Assembly: GCA_003427395.1 (NCBI GenBank)
Contig: BFEA01000256.1
Coordinates: 1,655,207-1,692,274 of the forward strand
Source of the DNA: Chara braunii
Lineage: Eukaryota; Streptophyta; Charophyceae; Charales; Characeae
Direction: 5' to 3'
DNA: 37,068 nt
Shown: positions 1-8,752 of the stretch, piece by piece
Layout of the letters: the number at the start of each line of letters is the position of its first letter
Numbering within the stretch: position 1 is the stretch's first letter
Made by a program: the position numbers and the translations under genes
The notes under the pieces: generated by a model
The model's database searches: none
The model's input: the letters and a program-made list of their open reading frames with translations, nothing else
What the model was told of the DNA's origin: nothing

Positions 1-756
1 AGCCGATCGAATTGTGTTGGGCTTCAAAGAACTCGCCTTTTTTTTGGGGGGGGGAGGAGGGGAAAAAAAGACGAAGATGAACAAGAAGGATCGCCGGCGG
101 AAAAGAACAAGAAGGGGAAGAAAGAGGATCGCCCGTCAACCCACAAAAAAAAAAAAAAAGAAGAAAAGAACTCGCCCAGCACCTGGCTTTCTCCTCGTGC
201 CGCGACTCCAGACCCTGTGGCTCTTTGCAAATGAACGCAAACTGTATCTGATTCGGATGTATCTGACCGCAATAGCAGCATGCCTCGGACGAATATGCCC
301 GGAATCGAGTCTAGATACTTCAAGGATCCTCCTATAAACCGTCCGTCCGACCTACCAACTGGCCTACCTCCGTCGGTACATCCACCAACTGCTCAAACAC
401 GGACCGCCGGAATTCGAGCCCCCCTACGGAATCAAATGATGAGTGATCCCATACAAAAGGGGTCGAACTCGTCAGATGAAACAAGCCTGTGTATCTTTTT
501 TTTTTTCTTTTTTTTTTGTGTATCTCAAGTCGGTCGCCCTTTCGAAACAAGAAGGGGAGGCGGGAAACAAAAAGGAGGGAAAAAAAAAAAAAAAACTTCC
601 GACCTTTACCGCCGACGCGCACCTCTCCTCCCAATGACCGGCACCGTCGGGCCTCGCTCGATACCCAGTGCCCACCACACGCACAAAGACAAAAAAAATT
701 CAGAAAAAACAAGCACATCTTGTATTACGAATGATTTTATTTTATTTTTAATTAAT
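1..756. other. Intergenic, A/T-tract-rich, no gene seen
   Basis: The stretch contains several homopurine and homopyrimidine tracts (about 41-60, 145-165, 497-518 and 580-595). The open frames across it are low-complexity Lys/Arg or Phe/Leu runs on opposite strands with no domain signature, so I call no gene here. Confidence 0.6.
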
Positions 757-877
757 AATTTGGACCATTTCTCGATTTATGCGTGTCACCCTTGCGCAGT
801 CTTCATTCTCATTCCCAAAAAAAAACAAAATCTTCATTCTCAGTATCGTTCCAATTTTAACGGATGTCCCCAAGGAC
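757..877 (-). pseudogene. U6 snRNA-derived pseudogene with rewritten centre
   Basis: Read on the minus strand, both ends match U6: the 5' stem-loop, then CCGTTAAAATTGGAACGATA, and the 3' part TGACACGCATAAATCGAGAA followed by ATGGTCCAAATT. The central segment that normally reads GAAGATTAGCATGGCCC is replaced by two copies of a TGAGAATGAAGA-like unit separated by a T-run. The catalytic centre is therefore destroyed and there is no clean terminator T-run at the 3' end. It is a decayed or recombined U6 copy, 460 bp from the intact gene and in the opposite orientation. Confidence 0.8.
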
Positions 878-1273
878 TACGAATGATTTCTCGTGCGAGG
901 AGGGGCTTTCTTCCCTGCGCTACACAACACTCTACGTGCATTTGGACGGTTTTAGGACCAGGGGCATTTGGACCAGTCCAACGTTTCGAACGTATCCAGT
1001 CCAGAGCGTTCTACAAATGCATGTACAGGGTTGTGTACTGGAGCGAGGCCCTGAAGGCACTTATATGAACTTAACATTTGCTTGGCGAGGGAGGGAGCGT
1101 TCGTCGTCAGATTCAAGCTGCTTTCGCTCGCGTGCCAATCTGGCGGCATGTATCGGGTCCCTGAGCTGTCCAGATACGCGTGAAATATTCAGTACTGGAC
1201 TGAGGCCCATTGTTGTCCGTAGTTGACGAAGACCGACGGCCAATACAGCTGAAGAGCCGTGAAACGACTTCAA

Positions 1274-1315
1274 GACCCATAACTTCGATCTAAAGAGCGG
1301 AAATGCTCTATTTAT
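1274..1315 (+). promoter_or_regulatory. Plant-type Pol III snRNA promoter (USE-like plus TATA-like)
   Basis: GACCCATAACT at 1274-1284 matches 7 of 11 positions of the plant upstream sequence element (RTCCCACATCG). TATTTAT at 1309-1315 is TATA-like. The 24-nt spacing between them is what is known for plant Pol III U6 genes (Pol II snRNA genes use about ten more). The TATA-like box lies 24 bp upstream of the RNA start. The USE match is imperfect, so the spacing carries most of the weight. Confidence 0.55.
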
Positions 1316-1339
1316 CTTCCGCGATGTCTATTGGTTGTT

Positions 1340-1357
1340 GTCCTTCGGGACATCCGT

Positions 1358-1389
<32 letters not shown>

Positions 1390-1442
1390 GGCCCCTGCGC
1401 AAGGATGACACGCATAAATCGAGAAATGGTCCAAATTTTTTT
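1340..1442 (+). ncRNA. U6: U6 spliceosomal snRNA
   Basis: This is the catalytic RNA of the spliceosome, which pairs with U4 and then U2 and the 5' splice site. The sequence opens with the 5' stem-loop GTCCTTCGGGAC. It carries the invariant ATACAGAGAAGATTAGC segment, which contains the ACAGAGA box, then CATGGCCCCTGCGCAAGGAT with the AGC-triad and internal stem-loop region. It ends with ACACGCATAAATCGAGAAAT and GGTCCAAATTTTTTT. The length of about 100 nt matches plant U6. A T-run at 1436-1442 serves as the Pol III terminator, and a USE/TATA pair lies upstream. Every conserved block is intact, unlike the four other U6-like stretches in this window, so this is probably the functional copy. Confidence 0.95.
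1436..1442 (+). terminator. Pol III T-run terminator of the U6 gene
   Basis: Seven consecutive T residues directly follow the U6 3' end (GGTCCAAA). This is the standard RNA polymerase III termination signal. Confidence 0.85.
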
Positions 1443-1449
1443 GGCCCTT

Positions 1450-1575
1450 TCTGGGCTCACCCACGAGCCGGGAAATTATGTATTGAAACAGGCAGAATGC
1501 TCCTGCTGTCGAGGGCGTGCCTACGAGTCGGCAAATTATTGAAACGACCAGAATGCTCCTTTTGCCCAGGGTGCG
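1450..1575. repeat. Two-copy tandem repeat, about 65 bp, next to the U6 gene
   Basis: Each copy has an ACGAG[C/T]CGG[G/C]AAATTAT block, then TTGAAAC, then CAGAATGCTCCT and a G/C-rich tail (GGGCGTGCC or GGGTGCGCC). The copies are imperfect. No coding signal is seen. Confidence 0.65.
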
Positions 1576-2186
1576 CCCTCCGATGGGGACGGTGCCCACT
1601 GCCGGCCCCGGTCCCAAGAGCTCAACTTAGCCTTGGGTAAGCTTGGTGCTGTCCCTGAGAGAGAGAGAGAGTGAGAGAGTCGGGGCAGCACATAATGCTC
1701 TCCTTTTTCATTTGCAGGGGGGAAGAGGGCATTAATTCCTCACGCGACCCCACCTTCCACCTTCGTGATATTCCCTGGCACACCCCCAATCCTCTGTATC
1801 CTACCTCAATCGATGGCCATTAAAAAAACTGATTCTCACGTACATTTTTGGGGGCCTCCACTCCACAGCCTGCACTTTTCGAGTAACTTACGAAAGTGGC
1901 ACCCCGCTTCAACTGCTAATTTGAAGTACAAGACATGCTTTTAAAAACGCGGTCCGATGCACTTAACCGCCATAATAAAATAATTGGGAAAAGAGGAGGG
2001 GGTGGGGCAGTACATTTTGTGTCTCCCCGCTCTACGCTCAGGCCACAACTTGACTACTTTTCGGAAAGTAGGGGCCGATGCACTGTTCATTTTCTAAGCA
2101 GATTTTCCCCTATGGAACCCCGACTAAGTTAATGAAATTCGTTAAAAAAGTTTGTGGAGCACAAGCCTAACACTCTTAATTTGTGC

Positions 2187-2560
2187 AGCAGGCCTTGGAA
2201 AATGTTCCTCGCTGGGTCCAAGGTGTCCCGACAATGTCCCGTTTTCCCAGCCCGTTATTTGTTTCCCCTTCTTTCGGATATGGTTTTCTGGCTTTTGAGA
2301 GGCATGGTGCTCAAATGCTCCGCTCACGCCTCGGGTTTTTGGGCCGCGTTACAGTATTTCCTACGTTCCTTCACCTATGCAATGGGCCTCGGAAGACGCT
2401 CTTCTTCGGGGCCAAGGTGCAGTGTCCCGTTTTCCCAGCCCGCTATTTCTTTCCCTTCTTTCGGATGTCATTTTATGGCTTTTGTGAGGCAAGGCGCTTG
2501 AAGGTTCTGCCCACGCCCCCGGTTTTTGGGCCGCATTACAGTATTTCCGGACTCTGAAAA
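2187..2560. repeat. Tandem duplication, unit about 188 bp
   Basis: Two units share, in order, GGCCT[T/C]GGAA, a CCAAGGTG block, GTCCCGTTTTCCCAGCCCG (at 2236 and 2424), a TTTCTTTCCC-like stretch, CTTTCGGAT, GGTTTTTGGGCCGC and TTACAGTATTTCC. The copies are similar but diverged. Overlapping open frames on the plus strand reflect the duplication and have no recognisable domain. Confidence 0.8.
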
Positions 2561-2689
2561 AATATTTTTGGCCGCGTCACGATTTTGATGTGATGGTAAC
2601 CGAGCAGCTGGCTGCGGCGGTGAGGGGGCCGCTGGTCGTCGCATGTTAAAACGTAGCATAAGGTTTCTGGAGGCAGAAATAAGATATAG

Positions 2690-3340
2690 TTCTTAGAGCC
2701 TCTCCACACCACTTTCGAAATGTGAAAAAAACATAAATTTGGCGGACGCATCTGGCCATGTTCTAGCGAGAAGTTCATTCTCATTTTGCACATTTTCGAG
2801 AGTGGTGTGGCGATGCCCTTAGTGAGCATGACATGAGCTTGAACCTCACACTACTGGTTAGCTGGGAAGAGGATTGACATGTTCACCATTTTTATTTTTT
2901 TATTTTTTTTTCCTGCTTTGAAAAGAGAAAATAAAAAAATATTCAAAAAAAAAAAAGAAGAGAAAATACGGCTGTGTACCTTTCCATGTTCTAGCAGAAG
3001 ATTCATTCTCATTTTTCACGTTTGGTTTGTGGAGAGAGTGTTCACTGTTGTTTTCTTTTCCTGCTTCAGGCTCAGGGCCTCGCTACTCACCACATGGACG
3101 AAAAGAGATAATATGGTTGTGTATCTTCCAATATTCTAGCTAAAGATTCATTTTCATTTTGCACATTTGGTTTGTGAAGGTCACTGAACTGACAGACCTG
3201 AGGGATCCACGAGTGGCTTACAGCCTCCCTCTACCACTCACCACGGGAACAAAAACCCAAAATGATAGCACTGTGTCTTCCAATGTTATAGCAGAATACA
3301 TGTTCTCATTTCGCACGTGGTGAGAGGAGGAGGGAGGTGC
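2690..3340. repeat. Cluster of about four foldback repeats sharing one core
   Basis: The core reads approximately CCATGTTCTAGCAGAAGA, then TTCATTCTCATTTTGCACA. It appears at about 2756, 2985, 3125 and 3270. Several copies are flanked by complementary arms: CCACACCACTTTCGAAATGTG at about 2702-2722 against CACATTTTCGAGAGTGGTGT at 2791-2810, and CTACCACTCACCACG at about 3229 against the GTGGTGAGAGGAGG arm at 3319. Longer members of the family lie at 28934-29367 and 33226-33551. No protein is encoded. Confidence 0.75.
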
Positions 3341-3481
3341 AATTGTGTTCATCTGACTGCATGTGCATTCATGTATTTGAATACTTCATCACTGTACATG
3401 TTGAACTGGGCCCGTTGGCATGCATGTGCTATTTTTGTTTTTTTCCTCTTTGTTTAAAATTGGCACCGTTTGTCAATTTAC

Positions 3482-3518
3482 AAGTGCACAAGGGTCATCC
3501 TAATCTTCTCTGCATTCA
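3482..3518 (-). pseudogene. Short U6-like fragment
   Basis: On plus the stretch reads GTGCACAAGGGTCATCCTAA then TCTTCTCTGCATT. It resembles the complement of the U6 centre (GCGCAGGGGCCATGCTAATC, TTCTCTGTATC). Both U6 ends are missing. It is short enough that chance cannot be fully excluded. Confidence 0.5.
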
Positions 3519-3741
3519 GCAGTTATCCATGCTTTTCCTAAATTTTCCTGATTTCCTTTAATGGTTCTCAGATTGTTCTTAGTCGAAGCCAGGTAATGAC
3601 CTTGGTATTTCAAATGATTTGTATAACACTATAAGGAACGTTGGGCCCGGTTCCATGCACGAGCTGGTCCCCACGAATAGACTGGAGCATTTGTCTCCCT
3701 CCCCCCCCAAAAAAACTCTCTGCATTTAATATATATATATA

Positions 3742-3856
3742 CAAGGTTGTCGGCGTTCGCGATGGGCTGAACGCCCAAACCCGAACAACCGAACATTCGG
3801 GATGGGCCGAACGCCCAGACCCGAACACCCGAACGTTCGGGACCCCTCTCCGACGC

Positions 3857-3887
<31 letters not shown>

Positions 3888-4507
3888 ATAACGAATATGT
3901 TATGCAGAAGAATAAACTGAACAACATTTGCCTCAAACTTACATCCAAATTCTTTACCAAATTTGAAATACAAATCAACTACAATAAATAAATAATAATA
4001 ATGAAAAAAAAAATCGAGAATGAAATTATTGACTGGGCGAGCACATTTTTGACACCACCATCTTTGGCGATTTTTCTTTTTTTTTTGGCTTTGATAAATG
4101 TCATGAAAATTTATATATGTGTATCTTACATAATAGAGAACCTACAAATAAGGTTTGACAAAATATATTTTTTTTTCATGCCCCAAAATAAAGGGAAAAC
4201 AAAATTTAAAGTGAAAAGAGAAAAAAAAACAAATTAGTGAGTGGGTAAGCAAGTTTTAACACCACCATCTTTGCCGATTTTTCATTACTTTTTGGCTTAA
4301 CAGAATGCCTTCAAAATGAAGAGGAAGATACCTTAAATCACAAAAAACTCATAAAAACAAATTAAGAAAGAAAAAATAATATTTAGGTGTCAAAATAGTT
4401 TTTTGCGGGGTCCGAACCCCTTCAGGTTCGGGCGCAGTATGGGGACCCGAACGCCCGAACGTTCGGGGGTCGCTTAGGGGCCTCCGTACGTTCGGCTGAC
4501 AACCCTG
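3742..4507. mobile_element. Non-autonomous hAT-like DNA transposon (766 bp)
   Basis: The termini are inverted: CAAGGTTGTCGGC at 3742 against CAGGGTTGTCAGC read from 4507 on the minus strand. The CA[A/G]GG start is typical of hAT elements. The flanking 8-mers are TATATATA (3734-3741) and TCTATATA (4508-4515), a 7/8 match to the 8-bp target duplication expected of hAT insertion, though in AT-repeat context. Inside each end is a G/C-rich array built on CCCGAAC and the palindrome CCGAACGTTCGG. A 25-A tract follows on the left. The interior is AT-rich without a transposase frame. It has the same plan as 32773-33895 and 34554-34799. Confidence 0.8.
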
Positions 4508-5689
4508 TCTATATATATTGTGTATGGTTCCAACAGCCCGCATGGTGCGGCCCTGTCCACTTAGTGCACCTCGGTGCGCACGGCGCAACCCCACCTGACC
4601 ACATGACATGACTCGGTCGGCATGGTGCAGGCTTGCTGTGGGAAGGGTTGAACAAGACCTAGTGATGGCTATGTTTTCTTTGGGGGGAGGACTCCGGAGG
4701 ACCGCCAACGCCCGTTTCCTCACTGCCTCGCACGAGGAGCAGACAGAGGGATACCAATACCCCGAGTTGCGGTCGTGGGCCGCAACGTGCCTCATAACTT
4801 GTACTTGAGTAACCTGACCAAATAGTGGTTGAGGGCAGCAACAGGTCCGACTCTGATCCGGAAACCCCTTCTCAGCCCCTACCGAGGCATTGTCCTCGAA
4901 CCTTGACACATGGGTATCTTGGGTGCGTGTCGCGAATCTATACCTACGTGTCCCTTGCGTAACCCAAGAGTGTCCCCCTCCTCCAGGGGTTCGTGCCTTC
5001 TGAAATTTTCCTATTTTTTTCGAGCTACCCCAGGCGGTGTCTAATGGTCACCTGCCCAAGGTCTAACGTATGAGAGCCCTATTCTAGGCACTCACCCCTC
5101 ACCCAACTTAGTCGAGCTTTCTACCCCAGGCGTGAATCTGTGTAGGTCCACTTGGTGTTGTAAAGCCTGTGCATGTCTGTTTTATTTGCTGTACTGATCT
5201 GTATGCTAGCTTGGGGTTTCCCCTCTTGTATAGGTCTGTCATTCGGTGTTCGGAGCCCAAGCCTCGTAATGTATGAGCCTGTACAGGTGTACTGTAAATC
5301 TAGTAGTGTCTAATATAGTATAGATGTATTGCTCCATGGGAATGCCTTATCTAAGCTACCCTCTACTTCTAACCAGCCATCCTTCCACCCTCATTAAGGA
5401 ACGGGGGTCCACACCTACACCGGCCAAAGATTCGTGCAGACCCCACAAATCTCATGCACCCCCCTTCCAAGGACCACACCGCCCACCATGATGCCCCTCC
5501 GAGGAGCGATAATCCCTCCCTCATCCCATGGAACACCAGCCCCCCTATAGGTACCCCATGGCATAGCCCTCTCCCTCCGCCCTAAATATTGTATTTTGAT
5601 CTTGTGTGTCGCAACAACTCTTTTGTGTTGTGCTAGGCTGGGGGACAAGTGTATGGGATGTTAGATCCAACACCATCTAAATGGGCGCC
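4508..5689. other. Intergenic, no gene recognised
   Basis: Unique-looking sequence of mixed composition. The longest frame here has no domain signature. Some of it could be an old retroelement remnant, but I found no primer-binding site, polypurine tract or protease/RT motif. Confidence 0.5.
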
Positions 5690-5694
5690 GGAGA

Positions 5695-5775
5695 GACTGA
5701 GGGTTGATGGAGTCGAACCCACAACCTTTTATTTGCCACAACAGAGTCCTAAGCAACTGAGCTACCATGATTTGT
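5695..5775 (-). mobile_element. tRNA-derived SINE head (or decayed tRNA)
   Basis: On the minus strand TGGTAGCTCAGTTG is an A box and GGGTTCGACTCC is a B box, separated by about 40 nt as in a tRNA gene. The flanking sequences that should form the acceptor stem do not pair and the D-stem pairs poorly. A SINE head therefore fits better than a working tRNA. The body would continue toward lower coordinates (GGCGCCCATTTAGATGGTG). No poly(A) end was identified. Confidence 0.6.
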
Positions 5776-6814
5776 CCAATGAATAATGCTCCTTTGATAG
5801 ACGACGAAATTTGTTGAATATCCGACCTCCAATAAGCTCTGACAGAAGTGCAAACCCTTGATACACTTTTTTGCCCACATGATAGAACTCACGAAGCATA
5901 CAACTTGAAGCTCACTAACTTTTATATCACATCGCACTCTGGATTAAAAAAAACACGAGTTTCTTTGCAACATCCGACAAAGCTATTTGAAGTAGCTACA
6001 AAGACACTCAAGCAACAATTTGGAATGAATGAGAGTGGCACAGATAAGAAGGCGACAACTTTTTTTTCCTCTTTGTGCTCTGCAAACACCACTGCTTTGA
6101 AAAAATAAAGAGAATGATGATAAGTAAAGACCGACAACGGACCGCCATGGCGTTGTTGATACGAAGGTAGGAAAACTATGTAGCCCGAGCCGCCATGCCT
6201 CCTACTCAGGCGGCGCCCGCACTATCTCACTACAGTCCCCTCTTTGTTATGACTACTAATAAGCAGGGGAATATTAGTAAGGAATGCATAACACCATGTT
6301 GACAGCGACTTTGGACATTGTGGCCGCAACCCCATTAGTGGAATCTATAGCGGCTAATCAAGGTTGTTAGGAATTGTGATGGAAACCGGAGTGACTGACA
6401 CTCTCCATTTGACCACGTCTCATATGTATCTGAAAGACTATTTGGCATGCAAGACGATGGAGACTTCAAATATCTAAGTTATACGGCATAAACGACGCAA
6501 CATAGAGTAATGCAATTTTGGTTATGAAAACCATATTTTGAGATTGCGACGATCTTGTAGACAAGAACAGGCAGATTGAATTGCTAAGGAGTAGTAAACC
6601 AAGTAACCCTCCCCATCCGGCAATTCCTTACCGTCTCAAAAGCAGCCACTGAAGTTCCCTTCAAGTGTTGTGTTGAAAATTGGCGATGGTTCGAGGAATG
6701 GCGGAAAGGGAAAACATTTGTGATCGAAGGGAAACCGACCTCCCCCCCACAGACATGAGCATGCACTGTTGATGAACCCCTCAAATGAAAGATTGTCTTT
6801 CTTGACACGCGGAG
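5776..6814. other. Intergenic, no gene seen
   Basis: No open frame with a recognisable domain, no RNA gene and no clear repeat boundary was found in this interval. Confidence 0.5.
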
Positions 6815-6942
6815 TATCCAAGACAAAGTGCAATGTCTCGAAAGAAAATGCTACGAATTTTTGGGAAGTCTTATTCTAGATTTAAGGTCCTTTGCGGTAA
6901 CCATATCCAAGACAAAGTGCAATGTCTCGAAAGAAAATGCTA
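6815..6942. repeat. 39-bp perfect direct repeat, 89 bp apart
   Basis: The same 39 bases occur at 6815-6853 and 6904-6942, starting TATCCAAGACAAAGTGCAAT and ending AAGAAAATGCTA. The perfect identity suggests a recent local duplication or an assembly stutter. Confidence 0.85.
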
Positions 6943-7166
6943 GATATAGTCTCTCCTTCCAGATGATGTATGCATTTGCCACAGAGAACAACATACATTG
7001 CAAGGGTTAGGTATGGAACGTACTGACAGATACAGACTGGTCGGGTTCACTGCCTGTAGATGCAATCCTACTGGATGTATAGCCCATGATGTCTTGTTTC
7101 GCATTCTGGCAGGATGTAGTAAGTGCATGAATGTATTTTTTAAGTGCCAAGATGGTTATAAATGCC

Positions 7167-7280
7167 AAAATCCAAACTGTGGCCAAAATTTGAAGAAATT
7201 TAGGGTACGGCATTCTGAGAATGCCCTACCCCAATGCCGTACCCTAAATTTCATCAAATTTTGGCCATGGGTTGGATTTT
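7167..7280. mobile_element. MITE-like hairpin, 48-bp arms
   Basis: The left arm 7167-7214 begins AAAATCCAAACTGTGGCCAA and ends GGGTACGGCATT. It is complementary to 7233-7280 with few mismatches, and the loop is 18 nt. It is non-coding. The structure fits a small inverted-repeat transposon or foldback, and its transcript would be a long hairpin. Confidence 0.75.
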
Positions 7281-7437
7281 CAATTTCGTTCAAAAAATAA
7301 AATATGTCAATTTCGACAAAATCGTTGTTATTGTGTCAGAGGCAGCAGTGGAGACGACTGACAAACCCCAATCCTTGACCTCTTCTTCTTTATCGTGAGG
7401 TATTCCTAGAGGCTTTGCATAACTCTGCCAGTAATTT

Positions 7438-7545
7438 AGCGCAACATGGGAAGCTTGGGCCCTAAACTTGAAGAACCTTTGTATTGTGCTGGCCACTGAC
7501 AAAAAAAAAGATAGCCATGCATTGTTTGGCAATGATTTTTTTGCC
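7438..7545. repeat. Dispersed repeat, copy 1 (pair with 8548-8646)
   Basis: It shares an ordered set of blocks with 8548-8646: CAAC[A/G]TGGGAA, TTGGGCCCTAAA, GACCAAAAAA-like, AGATAGCCATG, GGCAATGA and TTTTTGCCATC. The two copies are in direct orientation about 1.1 kb apart and bracket most of the mitochondrial insert. Confidence 0.65.
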
Positions 7546-7734
7546 ATCCTTCCAGACAACTTTCTTATAAATGCCATTATCTTATAGAGTGAATTTGAGC
7601 ACTTCAAAAAGATACGATTATCCACCATGCTATGGAACACAAAGCCCCTTCAGAGCCCCACCCACCCCCCGTGTACTAGTACGTCAATCACATCTCGCTT
7701 CCTAAAAGTGAAAATTGGTCACTTGTTTTGGTTT

Positions 7735-7923
7735 AGGTAGATTTCAATAGTGCCATGAATTCAAAAAATAATAACAAGAATAGCGAGCCCAATAACAAAT
7801 TCTGCAGCAGTTACTGTTAATACACATAAAACAAATAATTGACCCATCACATCATCTAGAAAAACAAAAAAGACTAAAAAGTTCAAATTGACAACAAGTA
7901 CCATTAATTCGATTCACATGAAA
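7735..7923 (-). pseudogene. nad4L: Nuclear mitochondrial insert: nad4L fragment
   Basis: Read on minus, the frame gives [20 protein letters not shown], then [20 protein letters not shown], then [10 protein letters not shown], a stop and IHGTIEI. This follows NADH dehydrogenase subunit 4L (ND4L) of the mitochondrial respiratory complex I over about 60 codons. Differences from the conserved protein are mostly what C-to-T change would cause: the Arg codon in the FRIRGTI segment has become TGA, a second Arg has become His, and Ser-Ala in the AAESAIG segment has become Phe-Val. With in-frame stops it cannot be functional. Neighbouring cox1, group I intron and SSU rRNA pieces show that it is part of a mosaic mitochondrial insertion in the nucleus. 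Confidence 0.85.
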
Positions 7924-7949
7924 ATACAACTCCCGACCCCTATCTATGA

Positions 7950-7984
7950 CAAATACTGAAGTTCTTGGATTTATTGTGTGGGCT
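7950..7984 (+). pseudogene. cox1: Nuclear mitochondrial insert: cox1 exon fragment
   Basis: GTTCTTGGATTTATTGTGTG then GGCT encodes VLGFIVWA, a highly conserved cytochrome oxidase subunit I segment that normally continues with HHM. Similarity fades upstream of 7950. It stops at GGGCT (7980-7984), directly before group I intron-like sequence, so the fragment carries an exon-intron junction of the mitochondrial gene. Confidence 0.75.
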
Positions 7985-8145
7985 CAAGATGGGTCCCTCT
8001 CATGGCAACATGAGGGTTCAATCACTTCACTATATGCTGGAAATACCTTAGAGTTGGAAGCTCCAAATTTATTGGTCAACCAGCAGGCTCGCCATAGTTT
8101 GATCTAAGAGGGGCTTTAAAGACTACACGCGAAGCAACTTTTGCC
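7985..8145 (+). pseudogene. Group I intron remnant (cox1-type), 5' and core part
   Basis: The exon end GGGCT can pair with GGTCC at 7992-7996, placing a U-G wobble at the splice site as group I introns require. Core-like strings follow in the right order: ATGCTGGAAATACCTTAGAG (P region, from about 8034), GGTCAACCAGCAGG (Q region, about 8073-8087) and TTTAAAGACTACACGCG (R region, from about 8115). The S string is not found on this strand, because similarity ends near 8145 where an oppositely oriented core begins. There is no homing endonuclease frame. Confidence 0.6.
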
Positions 8146-8160
8146 GCCTATAATGGCATC

Positions 8161-8340
8161 GGACTATATCTTAAACCAAAGTTTGAGAATGGTTGATGGG
8201 CATAAAGACTCTGAGGATCCTACTCGTTGCAATCAACGATTCCGAATATTCAACGTTACGACAATTGAATTATAACTTTGGTTTCCTGCTGACTGCTCCG
8301 AATCTTGGATTGTTCCTCAGTGTGGGAATTCCGCGGACCA
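8161..8340 (-). pseudogene. Second group I intron core, inverted
   Basis: On minus the order is a P-like stretch (TCCGCGGAATTCCC, about 8324-8337), then CAGTCAGCAGGAAACC (Q, about 8279-8294), CCTCAGAGTCTTTATG (R, about 8200-8216) and AAGATATAGTCC (S, 8161-8172). The Q and S strings are near-canonical for group I introns. The element abuts the plus-strand core, implying a rearranged mitochondrial source or a rearrangement after insertion. Confidence 0.55.
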
Positions 8341-8547
8341 AGATTCATAGGGGTTCCCACCAAATAACCCGTCACACAAAACCCAATTGTCTCGGAATTT
8401 CTTACCGTAAAAACCAAGTTCGATTCTCAGGGAACTACTTATGCTTTGATTCTTTGTCAACCCCAGGTAGGGTGTCTACGAAAGACCCAAACACGAAGTT
8501 GTTGAAATATCCGGAAATCCATACGGTCAAAGATTGCAGAGCATTCT

Positions 8548-8646
8548 AGTACAACGTGGGAAATTTGGGCCCTAAAAGGGTTATTTGACCGACCACCGAC
8601 CAAAAAAGAGAAGATAGCCATGTTTGACAATGACTTTTTAGCCATC
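8548..8646. repeat. Dispersed repeat, copy 2 (pair with 7438-7545)
   Basis: It shares the ordered blocks CAAC[A/G]TGGGAA, TTGGGCCCTAAA and AGATAGCCATG plus an AATGA...TTTTTNGCCATC end with 7438-7545, and lies immediately before the SSU rRNA fragment. Confidence 0.65.
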
Positions 8647-8659
8647 ATAAGATAGAGGA

Positions 8660-8752
8660 AAGTGGGATTTCTAGTGTAGAGATAAAATTCATGGATATTA
8701 AAAGGAACACCAAAATCAAAGACGACTTTCTGGGTCTCTACTGACGCTGAGG
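8660..8752 (+). pseudogene. Organellar small-subunit rRNA fragment in the nucleus
   Basis: TTTCTAGTGTAGAGATAAAA then TTCATGGATATTAAAAGGAACACC, followed downstream by TCTGGGTCTCTACTGACGCTG, matches the conserved 690-770 region (E. coli numbering) of bacterial-type SSU rRNA. The normal GAGGTGAAATTCGT has become GAGATAAAATTCAT, a G-to-A decay pattern like that in the nearby nad4L piece. The nad4L and cox1 neighbours favour mitochondrial over plastid origin. It is too short and degenerate to be a working rRNA. Confidence 0.8.

Noticed and set aside
5000-5690. Possible LTR retrotransposon end
   Set aside because: GGCGCCG-like sequence near 5690 recalls a primer-binding site, but no paired LTR, polypurine tract or coding remnant was found.
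5695-5775. Functional tRNA gene on minus
   Set aside because: A and B boxes are good but the acceptor stem does not pair and the D-stem is poor; a SINE head fits better.
8660-8752. Working organellar rRNA gene
   Set aside because: Only about 90 nt of the SSU are present and invariant positions are changed by G-to-A decay.
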